From Xanthomonas rydalmerensis (GTDB lineage Bacteria > Pseudomonadota > Gammaproteobacteria > Xanthomonadales > Xanthomonadaceae), in NCBI RefSeq assembly GCF_033170385.1, contig NZ_CP126170.1:3620001-3684000 (forward strand): a stretch of DNA of 64,000 nucleotides. The letters run 5' to 3'. The notes under the pieces were generated by a model that searched no databases, was not told the DNA's origin, and saw only the letters and a list, made by a program, of their open reading frames with translations. Numbering within the stretch: the first letter of the stretch is position 1; each line of letters starts with the position of its first letter. Positions 44,771 through 58,767 of the stretch are shown here, piece by piece. Position numbers and translations under genes: made by a program.

Positions 44771-46378
44771 CTACTGCTCCCGCAAATCCCGCGGCCGGAA
44801 CCCCAGCGCCAACAAGGCAACCAGATACACCGCGCCACCGCCGCCCACCAGCAGCAGCAGGCTGCCGATGCGGTGCCACTTGTCCATGGTGGTGAACGCC
44901 GGCAGCCAGTGCAGGCCGAACACCAGCACCGCGACCATCGCTGCGCAGGCCACGCCCAGCCGCAGCAGATAGCCGCTCCAGCCCGGCTTGGGCTGGTAGA
45001 CCTGGTCGCGACGCAGCCAGCGCCACAGCAGCGACAGGTTGAGGTAGCTGGCAACCGCACTGGCCAGGCCCAGTGCCAGGTGCAGGCCCGGCACTGCCTC
45101 CAGCGCTGCGCGCACGCCCTGCGCGCGCAGCTCCGCCGGCACCCACAGCTGGTACAGGATCGCCAGGAAAAACAGGTTCAGCACCATGTTGGCGACCAGC
45201 GCGGCGACGCCGGCGCGCACCGGCGTGCGCGTGTCCTGGCGCGAATAGAACGCCGGCAGCAGCACCTTGAGCAGGGCGAAGGCCGGCAGGCCGAAGCTCA
45301 GGCCGAACACCGACATCGCCGCCATGCGCGTGTCGAAGGCGGTGAACTTGCCGTACTGGAACAGGGTCGCCACCAGCGGCTGGCTCAGCAGCATCAGCCC
45401 CAGCATCGCCGGCACCGCGATCAGCAAGGTGGTGCGCAAGCCCCAGTCCAGCGCGCTGGAGAACCCGGCGCGGTCGGTCTTGACGTGATGCCGCGACAGC
45501 GCCGGCAGGATCACCGTGCCCAGGGCCACGCCGAACACGCCGAGCGGCAGCTCCAGGAAGCGGTCGGCCTGCGACAGCCAGCTCTGCGAGCCGGCGTACA
45601 GGAACGAGGCGATCACCGTGTCCAGCAGCAGGTTGATCTGCGCGATCGAGGAGCCGAACAGGGTCGGCACCATCAAGGTCAGCACCCGGCGCACGTCCGG
45701 GTGCTGCCAGCCCCAGCGCGGCAGGGTCAGCAGGTCGATGCCGCGCAGGGCCGGCAACTGGAACAGCAACTGCAGCACGCCGGCCACCAGCACCGCCCAG
45801 CCCATCGCCAGGATCGGCACCTGCAGCCGCGGCGCCAGCCATAGCGCGCCGGCGATCATGCACAGATTGAGGATCACCGGGGTCAGCGCCGGCAGGCCGA
45901 AGCGATGGAAGCTGTTGAGCGCACCGCCGGCCAGCGCGGTCAGCGACACGAACAGCAGGAACGGAAAGGTCAGCCGCAGCAGGTCGACGATCAGCCCGAA
46001 CTTGGCCGGGTCGTCGCTGGCGCCGGGATTGAACAGCATCGCCACCTGCGGGGTGAAGATCAGCCCCAGCGCGGTGACCAGCAGCAACACGCCGCCCAGG
46101 GTGCCGGACACCCGCGACATCAGCGCGCGCAGGTCGGCGTGCGGGCGAGTTTCCTTCACTTCGGTGAACACCGGCACGAAGGCCGTGGCGAACGAGCCTT
46201 CGGCGAACAGCCGGCGCAGGAAGTTGGGAATGCGGAACGCCACCCAGAACGCGTCGGTGGTGGCGTTGGCGCCGAAGGAAATGGTGATGGCCTGGTCGCG
46301 CACCAGCCCCAGCACGCGCGAGACCATGGTCATGCTGCTGAAGGAGAGCAGCCCGCGAAACATGCGCGGCGTGCTCAT
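44771..46378 (-). CDS. murJ: lipid II flippase MurJ
   Basis: A 535-residue protein with about 14 membrane segments, belonging to the MOP exporter family. N-terminal stretches LGLVRDQAITISFGANATTD and RIPNFLRRLFAEGSFATAFV are characteristic of MurJ/MviN. It flips the peptidoglycan precursor lipid II across the inner membrane. It is divergent from rpsT, the usual gammaproteobacterial neighbour. Confidence 0.97.
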   Translation of the reverse strand: MSTPRMFRGLLSFSSMTMVSRVLGLVRDQAITISFGANATTDAFWVAFRIPNFLRRLFAEGSFATAFVPVFTEVKETRPHADLRALMSRVSGTLGGVLLLVTALGLIFTPQVAMLFNPGASDDPAKFGLIVDLLRLTFPFLLFVSLTALAGGALNSFHRFGLPALTPVILNLCMIAGALWLAPRLQVPILAMGWAVLVAGVLQLLFQLPALRGIDLLTLPRWGWQHPDVRRVLTLMVPTLFGSSIAQINLLLDTVIASFLYAGSQSWLSQADRFLELPLGVFGVALGTVILPALSRHHVKTDRAGFSSALDWGLRTTLLIAVPAMLGLMLLSQPLVATLFQYGKFTAFDTRMAAMSVFGLSFGLPAFALLKVLLPAFYSRQDTRTPVRAGVAALVANMVLNLFFLAILYQLWVPAELRAQGVRAALEAVPGLHLALGLASAVASYLNLSLLWRWLRRDQVYQPKPGWSGYLLRLGVACAAMVAVLVFGLHWLPAFTTMDKWHRIGSLLLLVGGGGAVYLVALLALGFRPRDLREQ

Positions 46379-46402
46379 GCGGCGGCCCTCTTGACAATTG
46401 AC

Positions 46403-46431
46403 TTGACGCGAATATTCGGACGCTTCATACT
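46403..46431 (+). promoter_or_regulatory. sigma-70-type promoter of rpsT
   Basis: TTGACG (46403-46408), 17 bases, CATACT (46426-46431), about 50 bases before the rpsT start. A second TTGACA lies at 46391 with no well-placed -10 box. Confidence 0.6.
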
Positions 46432-46479
46432 CTCCCGCTTGTTTTTATCCACCACACAGCTTTCCAGGAAACCACCACC

Positions 46480-46752
46480 GTGGCCAATATCAAGTCCGCC
46501 AAGAAGCGCGCCAAGCAGACCGTCGTGCGCAACGCGCGCAACACGGCTCAGCGTTCGATGCTGCGCACCGCCGTCAAGAAGGTCATCAAGGCCCTGGACG
46601 CCAACGACGCAGCCGGCGCCGAAGCCGCTTTCGCCATCGCCCAACCGATCCTCGACCGTTTCAGCTCGCGTGGCCTGATCCACAAGAACAAGGCTGCCCG
46701 CCACAAGAGCCGCCTGAGCGCCCGCATCAAGGCGATCAAGACCGCCGCCTGA
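46480..46752 (+). CDS. rpsT: 30S ribosomal protein S20
   Basis: A 90-residue basic protein, [20 protein letters not shown] being the canonical S20 start. It binds the 5' domain of 16S rRNA. It is transcribed alone, divergent from murJ and convergent with obgE. Confidence 0.98.
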   Translation: MANIKSAKKRAKQTVVRNARNTAQRSMLRTAVKKVIKALDANDAAGAEAAFAIAQPILDRFSSRGLIHKNKAARHKSRLSARIKAIKTAA

Positions 46753-46800
46753 TCGGCTGCAGTCGACGCCGGAAGCGCCCGCGCTTCCGGCAGCACCACG

Positions 46801-46827
46801 AAAAAGCCCGGCCTTGGCCGGGTTTTT
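46801..46827. terminator. bidirectional terminator between rpsT and obgE
   Basis: AAAAAGCCCGGC, loop CTTG, GCCGGGTTTTT: A and T runs flank the stem, so it can stop transcription from both convergent genes. A second hairpin (CGGAAGCGC/GCGCTTCCG, 46770-46790) lies just upstream. Confidence 0.88.
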
Positions 46828-46873
46828 CGTGTGAGCGCCACCCCGCTCTGTGCGCCGCCGCACGGTGCGGCGC

Positions 46874-48066
<1,193 letters not shown>

Positions 48067-48087
48067 ATCCCCGCCACCAACGAAAAA

Positions 48088-48103
48088 CCCCGCCGAAGCG
48101 GGG
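48088..48103 (-). terminator. terminator after rpmA
   Basis: On the minus strand CCCCGC, loop TTCG, GCGGGG is followed by TTTTTCG. It separates rplU-rpmA from obgE. Confidence 0.8.
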
Positions 48104-48152
48104 CTTTCGTCAGCAAGCCTGCGCCATGGCGCAGGCCCTGGACACCGGCGAC

Positions 48153-48413
48153 TTACGCCTCGGTGACCACGCTCACGGTGCGGCGCTTCTTGGCGCCCTT
48201 CACCGAGAACTCGACCTTGCCGTCGACCAGCGCGAACAGGGTGTGGTCGCGACCCAGGCCGACGCCGGCGCCCGGGTGGAACTGGGTGCCGCGCTGACGC
48301 ACGATGATGTTGCCGGCTTCGATGGCCTGGCCGCCGAACATCTTCACGCCCAGGTACTTCGGGTTGGAGTCGCGGCCGTTGCGCGAGGAACCTACGCCTT
48401 TTTTGTGTGCCAT
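48153..48413 (-). CDS. rpmA: 50S ribosomal protein L27
   Basis: An 86-residue protein with the canonical [20 protein letters not shown] start and GVKMFGGQ. It begins without an N-terminal propeptide, as expected outside Firmicutes. It lies 12 bases after rplU. Confidence 0.98.
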   Translation of the reverse strand: MAHKKGVGSSRNGRDSNPKYLGVKMFGGQAIEAGNIIVRQRGTQFHPGAGVGLGRDHTLFALVDGKVEFSVKGAKKRRTVSVVTEA

Positions 48414-48425
48414 GACTGCTGCTCC

Positions 48426-48746
48426 TTACTTCTTGTCGCCACCGGCGATGCCGGTGATCTCGATTTCGGTGTAGTGCTGCCGATGACCCTGACGCTTCAT
48501 GTGGTGCTTGCGGCGGCGGAACTTGATGATGCGCACCTTGTCGGCGCGGCCGTGGGCCACGACCTTGGCGGTGACGGCGGCGCCCTTCAGCGCGTCGCCG
48601 ATCTTGATGCCGTCGCTGTCGCCCAGCATCAGGATGTTGTCGAACGTGATCTCGTTGCCGGCTTCGACTTCGAGCTTTTCCACGCGGAGCGTTTCGCCCT
48701 GCGCGACGCGGTATTGCTTACCGCCGGTGACCAGTACTGCGTACAT
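48426..48746 (-). CDS. rplU: 50S ribosomal protein L21
   Basis: A 106-residue protein with [20 protein letters not shown] and the C-terminal [13 protein letters not shown] segment ([19 protein letters not shown]). It is first in the rplU-rpmA unit. A good sigma-70 promoter lies 67 bases upstream. Confidence 0.98.
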   Translation of the reverse strand: MYAVLVTGGKQYRVAQGETLRVEKLEVEAGNEITFDNILMLGDSDGIKIGDALKGAAVTAKVVAHGRADKVRIIKFRRRKHHMKRQGHRQHYTEIEITGIAGGDKK

Positions 48747-48812
48747 GACCAGACTTCCTCTGTAGTTATTGTGGTCGTTCCCGTCGTGCCGTTTCGGGCA
48801 GACAGGAGCGGA

Positions 48813-48842
48813 ATTGTAATCCGCCGCGCGCGACAGGGTCAA
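48813..48842 (-). promoter_or_regulatory. sigma-70-type promoter of rplU-rpmA
   Basis: On the minus strand TTGACC (48842-48837), 18 bases, TACAAT (48818-48813). A second TTGACA-like box lies at about 48867. Confidence 0.78.
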
Positions 48843-49042
48843 GCCCACCCAGGCCCGGACTGTCAAGCCCCGCGGGCCGGCACGGCTGCCTGAACCAGCC
48901 AGCCGCCGGCGCCCGGCAGTGCTGGGATCTGCGGCAATTGCCCCCACCTGACAAGCTGGGTACGCTGATCGATTGCCGTCCCCTTTCCGCCCCCACACTG
49001 GCCAGTGGCACCGCCGCGGCCGGCACACTCCGGAATCTCTTC

Positions 49043-52038
<2,996 letters not shown>

Positions 52039-52039
<1 letters not shown>

Positions 52040-52446
52040 TGAGCAGCGAACACAAGATCCTGGCGCGCATTCCGATCAGCGTGCGCTGGCGCGACATGGA
52101 CAGCATGGGCCACGTCAACAACGCCAAGTACATCTCCTACCTGGAAGAAGCGCGCGTGCGCTGGATGCTGGGCGTGGAAGGCGTGTCCATGAGCGACCGC
52201 ATCGCCCCGGTGGTGGCGGCGACCAACGTCAACTACCGCGCGCCGATCGTGTGGCCCAACGACATCCTGGTCGAGTTGTTCGTCGAACGCCTGGGCACCA
52301 GCAGCGTGACCATCGGCCACCGGATCGTCGACCAGCAGGACGAGAGCCGGCTGTACTCCGACGGCAACGTGGTAGTGGTGTGGATGGACACCCAGACCGG
52401 CAAGAGCGCACCACTCCCGGACGCCGTACGCAAGGCGACGAGCTGA
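52039..52446 (+). CDS. acyl-CoA thioesterase, 4HBT/YbgC-like
   Basis: A 135-residue hot-dog-fold protein with the family motif VRWRDMDSMGHVNNAKYISY, including the catalytic Asp. It starts within the uvrA stop (TGATG), so translation is coupled to uvrA, an unusual pairing with no obvious functional link. Probably hydrolyses short or aromatic acyl-CoA. Confidence 0.85.
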
Positions 52447-52636
52447 CGCCTGCGCTTGCGCCGGGCACGGCCCGGCGCAAGGCAAACCATCGCAATACCG
52501 GCGGCGTTCGCGTTTGAATTCGCCGGCGCAGCGCGCGACCGCCCGGCGGCACGTACCTAGTCAAGCACCTGCGCGCGATGCACGCACGCATTACAGGCAA
52601 CTCCAATCGCCCGCTTTTTACAGCGCTCCAGCTCTT

Positions 52637-52702
52637 GTAGGAGCGGCTTCAGCCGCGACACGCGTTGCAGTGAATGCCTGTCGCGGCTGAAGCCGCTCCT
52701 AC
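52637..52702. repeat. facing REP-like pair
   Basis: Forward copy from 52637 and reverse copy at 52680-52702, both GGAGCGGCTTCAGCCGC type, separated by about 20 bases. It lies between the convergent thioesterase and copper-chaperone genes and may act as a transcription barrier. Confidence 0.85.
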
Positions 52703-52724
52703 GAAGTACCAAGGAAACTCGTTC

Positions 52725-53171
52725 TTACATCGCCTGCTTGCGCACCGTCAGCGTCGCATCGGCCTTGCCGCCATCTTCCAGTTGCAACTGCAGCGGCACG
52801 GCCTGGCCTTCGCTCAGCGCGCCCTTGCCCTGCATCAGCATCAGGTGCATGCCGCCGGGCTTGAGTTCGACGCGCGCGCCGGGCGCCAGCGGCACCCGCT
52901 CGACCGCGCGCATCCGGCTGACGCCGGCGACGACCGTGGTCTCGTGCAGCGACACATCGCCGAAGCTCGAACTGCTGGCGCCGGTGACCGTGACCGGCTT
53001 GCCGCAGCCGTTGTGGAGCACGCCGTAGCCGGCGGTCATCGGCATCGCCGGATTCGGCGGCAACCGCACCCAGCCCTGCTCCAGGGTGAGGCAGGCCGGT
53101 TCCGCGGCCGACGCCGAGGCGGCGGCCACGCACAGCACGAACAATACGCCAGCGAATGGTTTGGTTATCAT
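52725..53171 (-). CDS. periplasmic copper chaperone PCuAC
   Basis: A 148-residue exported protein (signal peptide GVLFVLCVAAASASA) with the exact copper motif H-x10-M-x21-H-x-M: HETTVVAGVSRM and, 21 residues on, HLM. PCuAC delivers Cu(I) to heme-copper oxidases. It has no Sco partner nearby; the cyo operon is 16 kb away. It is divergent from the crotonase gene. Confidence 0.9.
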   Translation of the reverse strand: MITKPFAGVLFVLCVAAASASAAEPACLTLEQGWVRLPPNPAMPMTAGYGVLHNGCGKPVTVTGASSSSFGDVSLHETTVVAGVSRMRAVERVPLAPGARVELKPGGMHLMLMQGKGALSEGQAVPLQLQLEDGGKADATLTVRKQAM

Positions 53172-53205
53172 CGCCGAGGTTCCTTCTTCGAAAGCAGACC
53201 GCAGC

Positions 53206-53985
53206 ATGACGACGCTCATCGACGTGATCAACCACGGCCCCATCCGCGAACTGCGCCTGGCGCGGCCGCCGGTCAATGCGCTGGACACCGAGCTGTGCCG
53301 GCACCTGATCCAGGCGATCGAGCAGGCCGGTGCCGACGGCGCGCACGGCATCGTGCTGTCGGGCAACGAACGCCTGTTCTCCGCCGGCATGGACGTGCCG
53401 CACCTGCTCAGCCACGGCGACGACCGCGCCAAGCTGCTCGGCAGCTGGCAGCAGTTCTTCGGCGCAGCGCGTGCCTTGGCCGCCAGCCCGATCCCGGTGG
53501 TGGCGGCGCTGACCGGCCACGCCCCGGCCGGCGGCTGCGTGCTGGCGCTGTGCTGCGACTACCGGGTGATGGCGCGCAGCCCCGATGCGGCGCATCCGCT
53601 GCAGATCGGCCTGAACGAGACTCAGGTCGGCCTGGTCGCCCCCGAAGGCATCCAGCGCCTGCTGCGGCGGGTGGTCGGCGCGCATCGCGCCGAGCGCCTG
53701 ATTGTGGGCGGCGACCTGGTCAGTGCCGAGCGCGCGCTGGAGATCGGCCTGGTCGACGAACTGGTCGACGCCGACCTGGTGGTGGCACGTGCGCTGGCCT
53801 GGCTGCTGGAATTGCTGAAGCGGCCGCGCCAGCCGATGCTGCAGACCCGCGCCATCGCCCGCGCCGACCTGCGCGTGGCGTTGGCCGACGAGCACATCGG
53901 GCTGGAGCGACTGATCGACGACTGGCAGGCGCCGGACACCCAGGCCGCGCTGCGCGCGCTGGCGGCGCGGCTGGGCAAGGGCTGA
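53206..53985 (+). CDS. enoyl-CoA hydratase/isomerase-family protein
   Basis: A 259-residue crotonase-fold protein. The oxyanion-hole segments are LFSAGMDVPHLL and GHAPAGGCVLALCCDYRVM. The usual catalytic glutamate positions are not clear, so hydratase activity is uncertain. The ATG at 53206 is 34 bases from the divergent copper-chaperone start. It precedes the tesB-like gene by 72 bases. Confidence 0.82.
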   Translation: MTTLIDVINHGPIRELRLARPPVNALDTELCRHLIQAIEQAGADGAHGIVLSGNERLFSAGMDVPHLLSHGDDRAKLLGSWQQFFGAARALAASPIPVVAALTGHAPAGGCVLALCCDYRVMARSPDAAHPLQIGLNETQVGLVAPEGIQRLLRRVVGAHRAERLIVGGDLVSAERALEIGLVDELVDADLVVARALAWLLELLKRPRQPMLQTRAIARADLRVALADEHIGLERLIDDWQAPDTQAALRALAARLGKG

Positions 53986-54057
53986 GCGGCGCCGGCGCGC
54001 GGGCGGGCGCGGACGGCCCGCTATAATCGGCGCACGTCCGTCGCCAGGCACCGCCTC

Positions 54058-54966
54058 TTGTCCGCCAAGCCCGCCCCCGTCGTCTCCGAACTGATCGAGC
54101 TGCTGTCGCTGGAGCGGCTGGAGGACAACCTGTTCCGTGGCCAGAGCCGCGACATCGGCACCAAGTACGTGTTCGGCGGCCAGGTGCTGGGCCAGGCGCT
54201 GTCGGCGGCGCAGGCCACGGTGGAGAACGCGCGCCGCGTGCATTCGCTGCACGCCTACTTCCTGCGCGCCGGCGACATCGAGCACCCCATCGTCTACGAC
54301 GTGGACCGCACCCGCGACGGCGGCAGCTTCTCGGTGCGCCGGGTCACCGCGATCCAGCACGGCAAGGTGATCTTCTTCTGCGCGGCCTCGTTCCAGGAAC
54401 AGGAGGACGGCGCCACGCACCAGTTGAAGATGCCGGAAGTGCCGCAGCCGGAAGACATCGAACCGACCCCGGCGGCACGCCCGGAAGTGCTGGCGACGCT
54501 GCCGACCAAGGTGCAGCGCTGGCTCTCGCGCGGCGGCCCGTTCGAGTTCCGCCACGTGTATCCGCGCGACGAACTGAATCCGCCCAAGCGTCCGCCGTTC
54601 CAGCAGATGTGGCTGCGCCTGAGCGAGCCGGTCGGCGATGCGCCGGAGCTGCACCAGGCGCTGCTCGCCTACGCCTCCGACTTCCACCTGCTCGGCACCG
54701 CCACGTTCCCGCACGGCATCAGCTACTACACGCCGAACGTGCAGATGGCCTCGCTCGACCACGCGCTGTGGTTCCACCGCCCGTTCCGCGCCGACGACTG
54801 GCTGCTGTATTCGCTGGACAGCCCCAGCGCGCAGGGTGCGCGCGGCCTGGCGCGCGGGCAGTTCTTCACCCGCGACGGCATCCTGGTGGCCAGCACCGCG
54901 CAGGAAGGCCTGATCCGCGTGGTCCCCGACGCCGACGCCGCGGCGCAAGTGCCGGCAAAGCGCTGA
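54058..54966 (+). CDS. tesB: acyl-CoA thioesterase II
   Basis: A 302-residue double-hot-dog protein of TesB length. Conserved stretches are DNLFRGQSRDIGTKYVFGGQ near the N-terminus and, in the second domain, DHALWFHRPFRADDWLLY and STAQEGLIR with the catalytic Asp and Gln. Translation appears to start at TTG (54058). It cleaves medium- and long-chain acyl-CoA; the adjacent crotonase suggests a fatty-acid role. Confidence 0.92.
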   Translation: MSAKPAPVVSELIELLSLERLEDNLFRGQSRDIGTKYVFGGQVLGQALSAAQATVENARRVHSLHAYFLRAGDIEHPIVYDVDRTRDGGSFSVRRVTAIQHGKVIFFCAASFQEQEDGATHQLKMPEVPQPEDIEPTPAARPEVLATLPTKVQRWLSRGGPFEFRHVYPRDELNPPKRPPFQQMWLRLSEPVGDAPELHQALLAYASDFHLLGTATFPHGISYYTPNVQMASLDHALWFHRPFRADDWLLYSLDSPSAQGARGLARGQFFTRDGILVASTAQEGLIRVVPDADAAAQVPAKR

Positions 54967-54976
54967 GGACACGAAC

Positions 54977-55498
54977 ATGCGTCAGATCTTCAGCAGCCAA
55001 CGCGTGGAAACCGCAGAAGGCGTCGCCGCCCTGCTGCGCGATGCCGGCATCGACGTGCGCCTGAGCAACGGCCGCTCCTACCGGACTCGCCGCAGCGGCC
55101 AGTTCAGCTATCTGGATCCGGTGGCGGCGCAGGCCCAGCCCACGGTATGGGTGGTGCATGCCGACGACCAGCCGCGCGCACGCGAACTGCTGCGCGACGC
55201 CGGCCTGCTCGACAGTACCCGCCGCGACCCGGAACAGGGCCGTGCGCCCTATCTGAGCGAGTTCCGCTCGCAGGTGGACGCGGATACCGGCAAGCGCTGG
55301 GCCTGGCGTATCCGCATCGCCCTGCTGCTGGCGATCGGTGCAGTGGCCCTGATCACGGTGCTGCGCCATCGCGACAACCGCGCGCCGACCGCCGCGCCGG
55401 CGCAGGCCCCCGCGACGCAGCCGGCCACGCCCCCGGCACAGGACATCGGCAGCGACGAAGTACGCGTGCGCGTGCAGCCGGCGCCGCGCGGCAACTGA
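54977..55498 (+). CDS. DUF2007-like protein with one membrane segment
   Basis: A 173-residue protein. The N-terminal 75 residues (MRQIFSSQRVETAEGVAALL, then WVVHADDQPRARELLRDAGL) resemble the DUF2007 putative signal-transducing fold, which is related to PII-like ferredoxin folds. A membrane segment lies at about 112-128 (IALLLAIGAVALITVL), followed by a Pro/Ala-rich tail. It follows tesB by 10 bases. Confidence 0.7.
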   Translation: MRQIFSSQRVETAEGVAALLRDAGIDVRLSNGRSYRTRRSGQFSYLDPVAAQAQPTVWVVHADDQPRARELLRDAGLLDSTRRDPEQGRAPYLSEFRSQVDADTGKRWAWRIRIALLLAIGAVALITVLRHRDNRAPTAAPAQAPATQPATPPAQDIGSDEVRVRVQPAPRGN

Positions 55499-55881
55499 GC
55501 CTGGCGGAGCGAGCGGCCGCGCATGCGGTGGACATCGTCCGCAGCGATGACGTCCTGCCGACCATCGTCCTTGCGCGACGGTGCGGCACCAGGCGCGGCG
55601 ACGGCAATCCGATCGGCACCGTGCCCATCGGTACCGCGATCGCAGCCTGCACGCGGTGCTCGCCGTAGCGGATGCCGGACATCGCAACCGGCCGCGACCA
55701 TATCGACGAACGCCGCACGACCACGCACGTCCCGCGCTGTACCTGCCGCCGCACCGCCCAGCACACCACAGCAGGTTTCGTCCTCATAGAAAACAAAAAC
55801 GCCCCTGCGCGAAAGGCGCAGGGGCGCTGTCGATCGGCGCCTTGGTGCAATGACGCCGCGGCCACGGCCGCGGCGGATGAC
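55499..55881. other. 383-base gap between convergent genes
   Basis: Apart from the terminator of the EF-hand gene at its right end (55800-55826) I see nothing in it. Confidence 0.6.
55800..55826 (-). terminator. terminator of the EF-hand gene
   Basis: On the minus strand CGCCCCTGCGC, loop CTTTC, GCGCAGGGGCG followed by TTTTTG. Perfect 11-base stem. Confidence 0.88.
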
Positions 55882-56484
55882 TCAGTTGCTGTCCGGCGTC
55901 GGCATCGGCGCCGGCGCGTCGCCACCGCGCTGCCCACCCGGGCGATGCGCCCAGCGCTTGGCCTGCGCCGCGTCGAACTCGGCGCGGCTGAGCATGCCGT
56001 CCTTGTTGGTATCGGCCGCGGTGAACCAGGCATCGCGATGCTGCTTGGCGCGCAGCTCGAAGTCGGCCCGGTCGATGTAGCCGTCCTTGTTCACGTCCAT
56101 CTTGTCGAAACGCGCGGCGAGCTTCGGATCGGCTTGCGCCTCGGCGCGGCTGATGCGGCCGTCCTTGTTGGTGTCCAGCTTGGCCATCATCGCGCCGGGC
56201 ACGCCGCGTCCACCCGGGCCGCCATGGCGGCCGTGCCGCGGCCACTCGTCGCGGCTGAGCTTGCCGTCGTGGTTCTTGTCCATCGCGTCGAAATGTTCGG
56301 CCAGGCGCGGATCGGCGGCGGCCTCGCTGCGGTCGATGACGCCGTCGCCGTTCTTGTCGAGCGCGGCGATGCCGCCGGCATCGGCGGGCGCAGCAGGATC
56401 GGCCGGCGGCGGCGGAACGGCGTAGGCGGCACCGGACAGGACGGCCAGCACGGCCAGGGCGAGCAGCGGGTTGCGAGACTTCAT
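55882..56484 (-). CDS. exported EF-hand calcium-binding protein
   Basis: A 200-residue protein with a signal peptide (LLALAVLAVLSGAAYA). Five EF-hand loops are visible: DKNGDGVIDRSE, DKNHDGKLSRDE, DTNKDGRISRAE, DVNKDGYIDRAD and DTNKDGMLSRAE. All have the 1-3-5-12 ligand pattern, although one ends in Asp. It should bind Ca2+ in the periplasm or outside the cell. Its partner is unknown. It is convergent with the DUF2007-like gene. Confidence 0.88.
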   Translation of the reverse strand: MKSRNPLLALAVLAVLSGAAYAVPPPPADPAAPADAGGIAALDKNGDGVIDRSEAAADPRLAEHFDAMDKNHDGKLSRDEWPRHGRHGGPGGRGVPGAMMAKLDTNKDGRISRAEAQADPKLAARFDKMDVNKDGYIDRADFELRAKQHRDAWFTAADTNKDGMLSRAEFDAAQAKRWAHRPGGQRGGDAPAPMPTPDSN

Positions 56485-56683
56485 GGGTCACTCCCTGAGG
56501 ATGATGAGGCACCTGCCGGGGCGGCAGGCGTCCGGCGCCGCAAGCGGCCCGCAGCACGGGCCGGCACCGCGGTGCCTTCCCTGCTGACAACGCCCCGTCG
56601 CCGCCGCGGTTGACCCGCCGCCGGGCGTATTCATGGACGGGACAGTCGCGGCCCCTGCGATGGCGAAGCGCTATGCTCGACGC

Positions 56684-57445
56684 ATGGCCATCCATTCCGA
56701 CGCCAGCGACGACCTGCGGCTGTTCCAGACCGGCCAGCACGCGTGCGGTTACTGGCCCGAGCGGCAGGCCCGCGACCTGGTGCTGGATCCGCACGATCCG
56801 CGTCTGGGCGCGCTGTATCCGCTGGCGTTGAGCTGGGGCTTCCGCCGCTCCGGCGATCTGGTCTATCGCCCACACTGCGATCACTGCCGCGCTTGCGTGG
56901 CGGTGCGCATCCCGATCCAGGACTTCGTGCCCGATCGCAGCCAGCGCCGCTGCCTGGCGCGCAATGCCGATGTCGAGGTGCGCATCGTCGCCGCCGAGCG
57001 CAGCGAGGAACAGCTGGCGCTGTATCAACGCTACCTGCGCCATCGCCATCCCGGCGGCGGCATGGACGATCACGGCGCGCACGAGTTCGACCAGTTCCTG
57101 ATCGGCCACTGGTCGCATGGGCGCTTCCTGGAGCTGCGGCAGAAGATGCCCGATGGACGGCGCGGGCCGCTGCTGGCGGTGGCGGTCACCGACATCGCCG
57201 CGCAGGCGCTGTCGGCGGTCTACACCTTCTACGACCCGGACGCCGGCGCGCGCGGCCTGGGCACGCTGGCGATCCTGCAGCAGATCGCCTGGGCGCGACG
57301 CGAAGGCCTGGGCCATCTGTACCTGGGCTACTGGATCCGCGGCCACCAGAAGATGGACTACAAGCGCCGCTTCCGGCCGCTGCAGGCTTACGACGGTCGC
57401 CACTGGCGCGACTTCGACGACTACCTGCGCCAGCTCGGCGGCTGA
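56684..57445 (+). CDS. bpt: aspartate/glutamate leucyltransferase
   Basis: A 253-residue protein. It adds Leu from Leu-tRNA to N-terminal Asp or Glu, creating an N-degron for ClpS/ClpAP. Typical features are [32 protein letters not shown] with the Cys cluster, and [20 protein letters not shown]. The ATG at 56684 gives the standard N-terminus. Confidence 0.95.
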   Translation: MAIHSDASDDLRLFQTGQHACGYWPERQARDLVLDPHDPRLGALYPLALSWGFRRSGDLVYRPHCDHCRACVAVRIPIQDFVPDRSQRRCLARNADVEVRIVAAERSEEQLALYQRYLRHRHPGGGMDDHGAHEFDQFLIGHWSHGRFLELRQKMPDGRRGPLLAVAVTDIAAQALSAVYTFYDPDAGARGLGTLAILQQIAWARREGLGHLYLGYWIRGHQKMDYKRRFRPLQAYDGRHWRDFDDYLRQLGG

Positions 57446-57534
57446 CCGGAGCGACTGGCATCGCGTTGCCGAACCGTGCCGCCGCGCGTCGTCGCGCCAT
57501 CGTGCGGACATGCAGCGCATGCGAAACTTGGCGC

Positions 57535-58767
57535 ATGACATCACGCCTCCTCCTGCTCGCCCTGATCCTGCTGTGCGGCGCCTGCGCGCACACCGCCCCC
57601 ACTTCCACCCCGATGACCGACGCCGCCGCGCCTGCCGCCAAAACGCTGCGGTTGGCCACCTACAACACCTCGCTCAATGCCGACGAAGCCGGCGGGCTGA
57701 TCGCCGCACTGCAGGGCGACAGCGCGCAGGCACGCAAGATCGCCGCGGTGCTGCAGCAGGTACGCCCGGACGTGGTGCTGCTCAACGAGTTCGACTACGA
57801 CGACGCGCATCGCGCCGCCGACCTGTTCGAGCAGCGCTACCTGGCGGTGCCGCAGCCGCACGGCGGCGCGGCGCTGCGCTATCCCTACCGCTACCTGGCG
57901 CCGGTCAATACCGGCGTGCCCAGCGGCCTGGACCTGGACAACGACGGCCACGTCGGCGGCCAAGGGCGTGCGTTCGGCAACGATGCCTGGGGCTACGGCC
58001 TGCATCCCGGCCAGTACGGCATGCTGCTGCTGTCCCGATACCCGATCGACAGCAAGGCGGTGCGCAGCTTCCGCCTGCTGAAGTGGAGCGCGATGCCCGA
58101 CGCGCTGCGCCCGGTCGATCCGGCCACCGGCCGCTTCTTCCATAGCGACGCGGTGTGGGCGCAGCTGCGGCTGTCGTCGAAGTCGCATTGGGACGTGCCG
58201 GTGCGCACCCCGCTGGGCGTGCTGCATGCGCTGGTGTCGCATCCGACCCCGCCGGTGTTCGACGGCGCCGAGAAGCGCAACGCCGCACGCAACCACGACG
58301 AACTGCGGCTGTGGCGCGAGTACCTGGACGATGCCGGCAGCGGCAAGGCGCGCTGGCTGTGCGACGACGCCGGCCGCTGCGGCGGACTGGCCGCCGACGC
58401 GCAGTTCGTGATGCTCGGCGACCTCAACAACGACGTAATCGACGGCGACGGCCGCCACGACGCGATCCGCGCCCTGGTGACGCATCCGCGCGTGCTGCAG
58501 TATCCCACCCCGCACAGCGCCGGCGGCGAAGAGACCACGCGCGCGTATGCGGCCACCGGCATCGCCCATCGCGGTCCGCCGCAGCAGGTCACCGGCGATT
58601 TCGGCCCCAAGGCCGGCACCATGCGCCTGGATTACGTGCTGCCGTCGCGCAACTTCCGCTACCTGGACAGCGGCGTGTTCTGGCCGGCATCCAATGATCC
58701 CTCCGCGGCCATCGCCGACGGCAGCGACCACCATCTGGTCTGGGTCGACGTCGCCGCAGGACCGTAA
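57535..58767 (+). CDS. endonuclease/exonuclease/phosphatase-family lipoprotein
   Basis: A 410-residue protein with a lipobox LCGAC (C17). EEP motifs are all visible: LATYNTSLN, LLNEFDY, HALVSHPTPP, LGDLNND and SDHHLVW. It is a membrane-anchored phosphodiesterase or nuclease of unknown substrate. It is not closely similar to the jacalin-fused EEP protein at 24611. A terminator follows at 58821. Confidence 0.85.
   Translation: MTSRLLLLALILLCGACAHTAPTSTPMTDAAAPAAKTLRLATYNTSLNADEAGGLIAALQGDSAQARKIAAVLQQVRPDVVLLNEFDYDDAHRAADLFEQRYLAVPQPHGGAALRYPYRYLAPVNTGVPSGLDLDNDGHVGGQGRAFGNDAWGYGLHPGQYGMLLLSRYPIDSKAVRSFRLLKWSAMPDALRPVDPATGRFFHSDAVWAQLRLSSKSHWDVPVRTPLGVLHALVSHPTPPVFDGAEKRNAARNHDELRLWREYLDDAGSGKARWLCDDAGRCGGLAADAQFVMLGDLNNDVIDGDGRHDAIRALVTHPRVLQYPTPHSAGGEETTRAYAATGIAHRGPPQQVTGDFGPKAGTMRLDYVLPSRNFRYLDSGVFWPASNDPSAAIADGSDHHLVWVDVAAGP

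Noticed and set aside
48747..49042. SOS (LexA) box in front of uvrA
   Set aside because: No sequence resembling the Xanthomonas or E. coli LexA site was recognisable in the divergent region.
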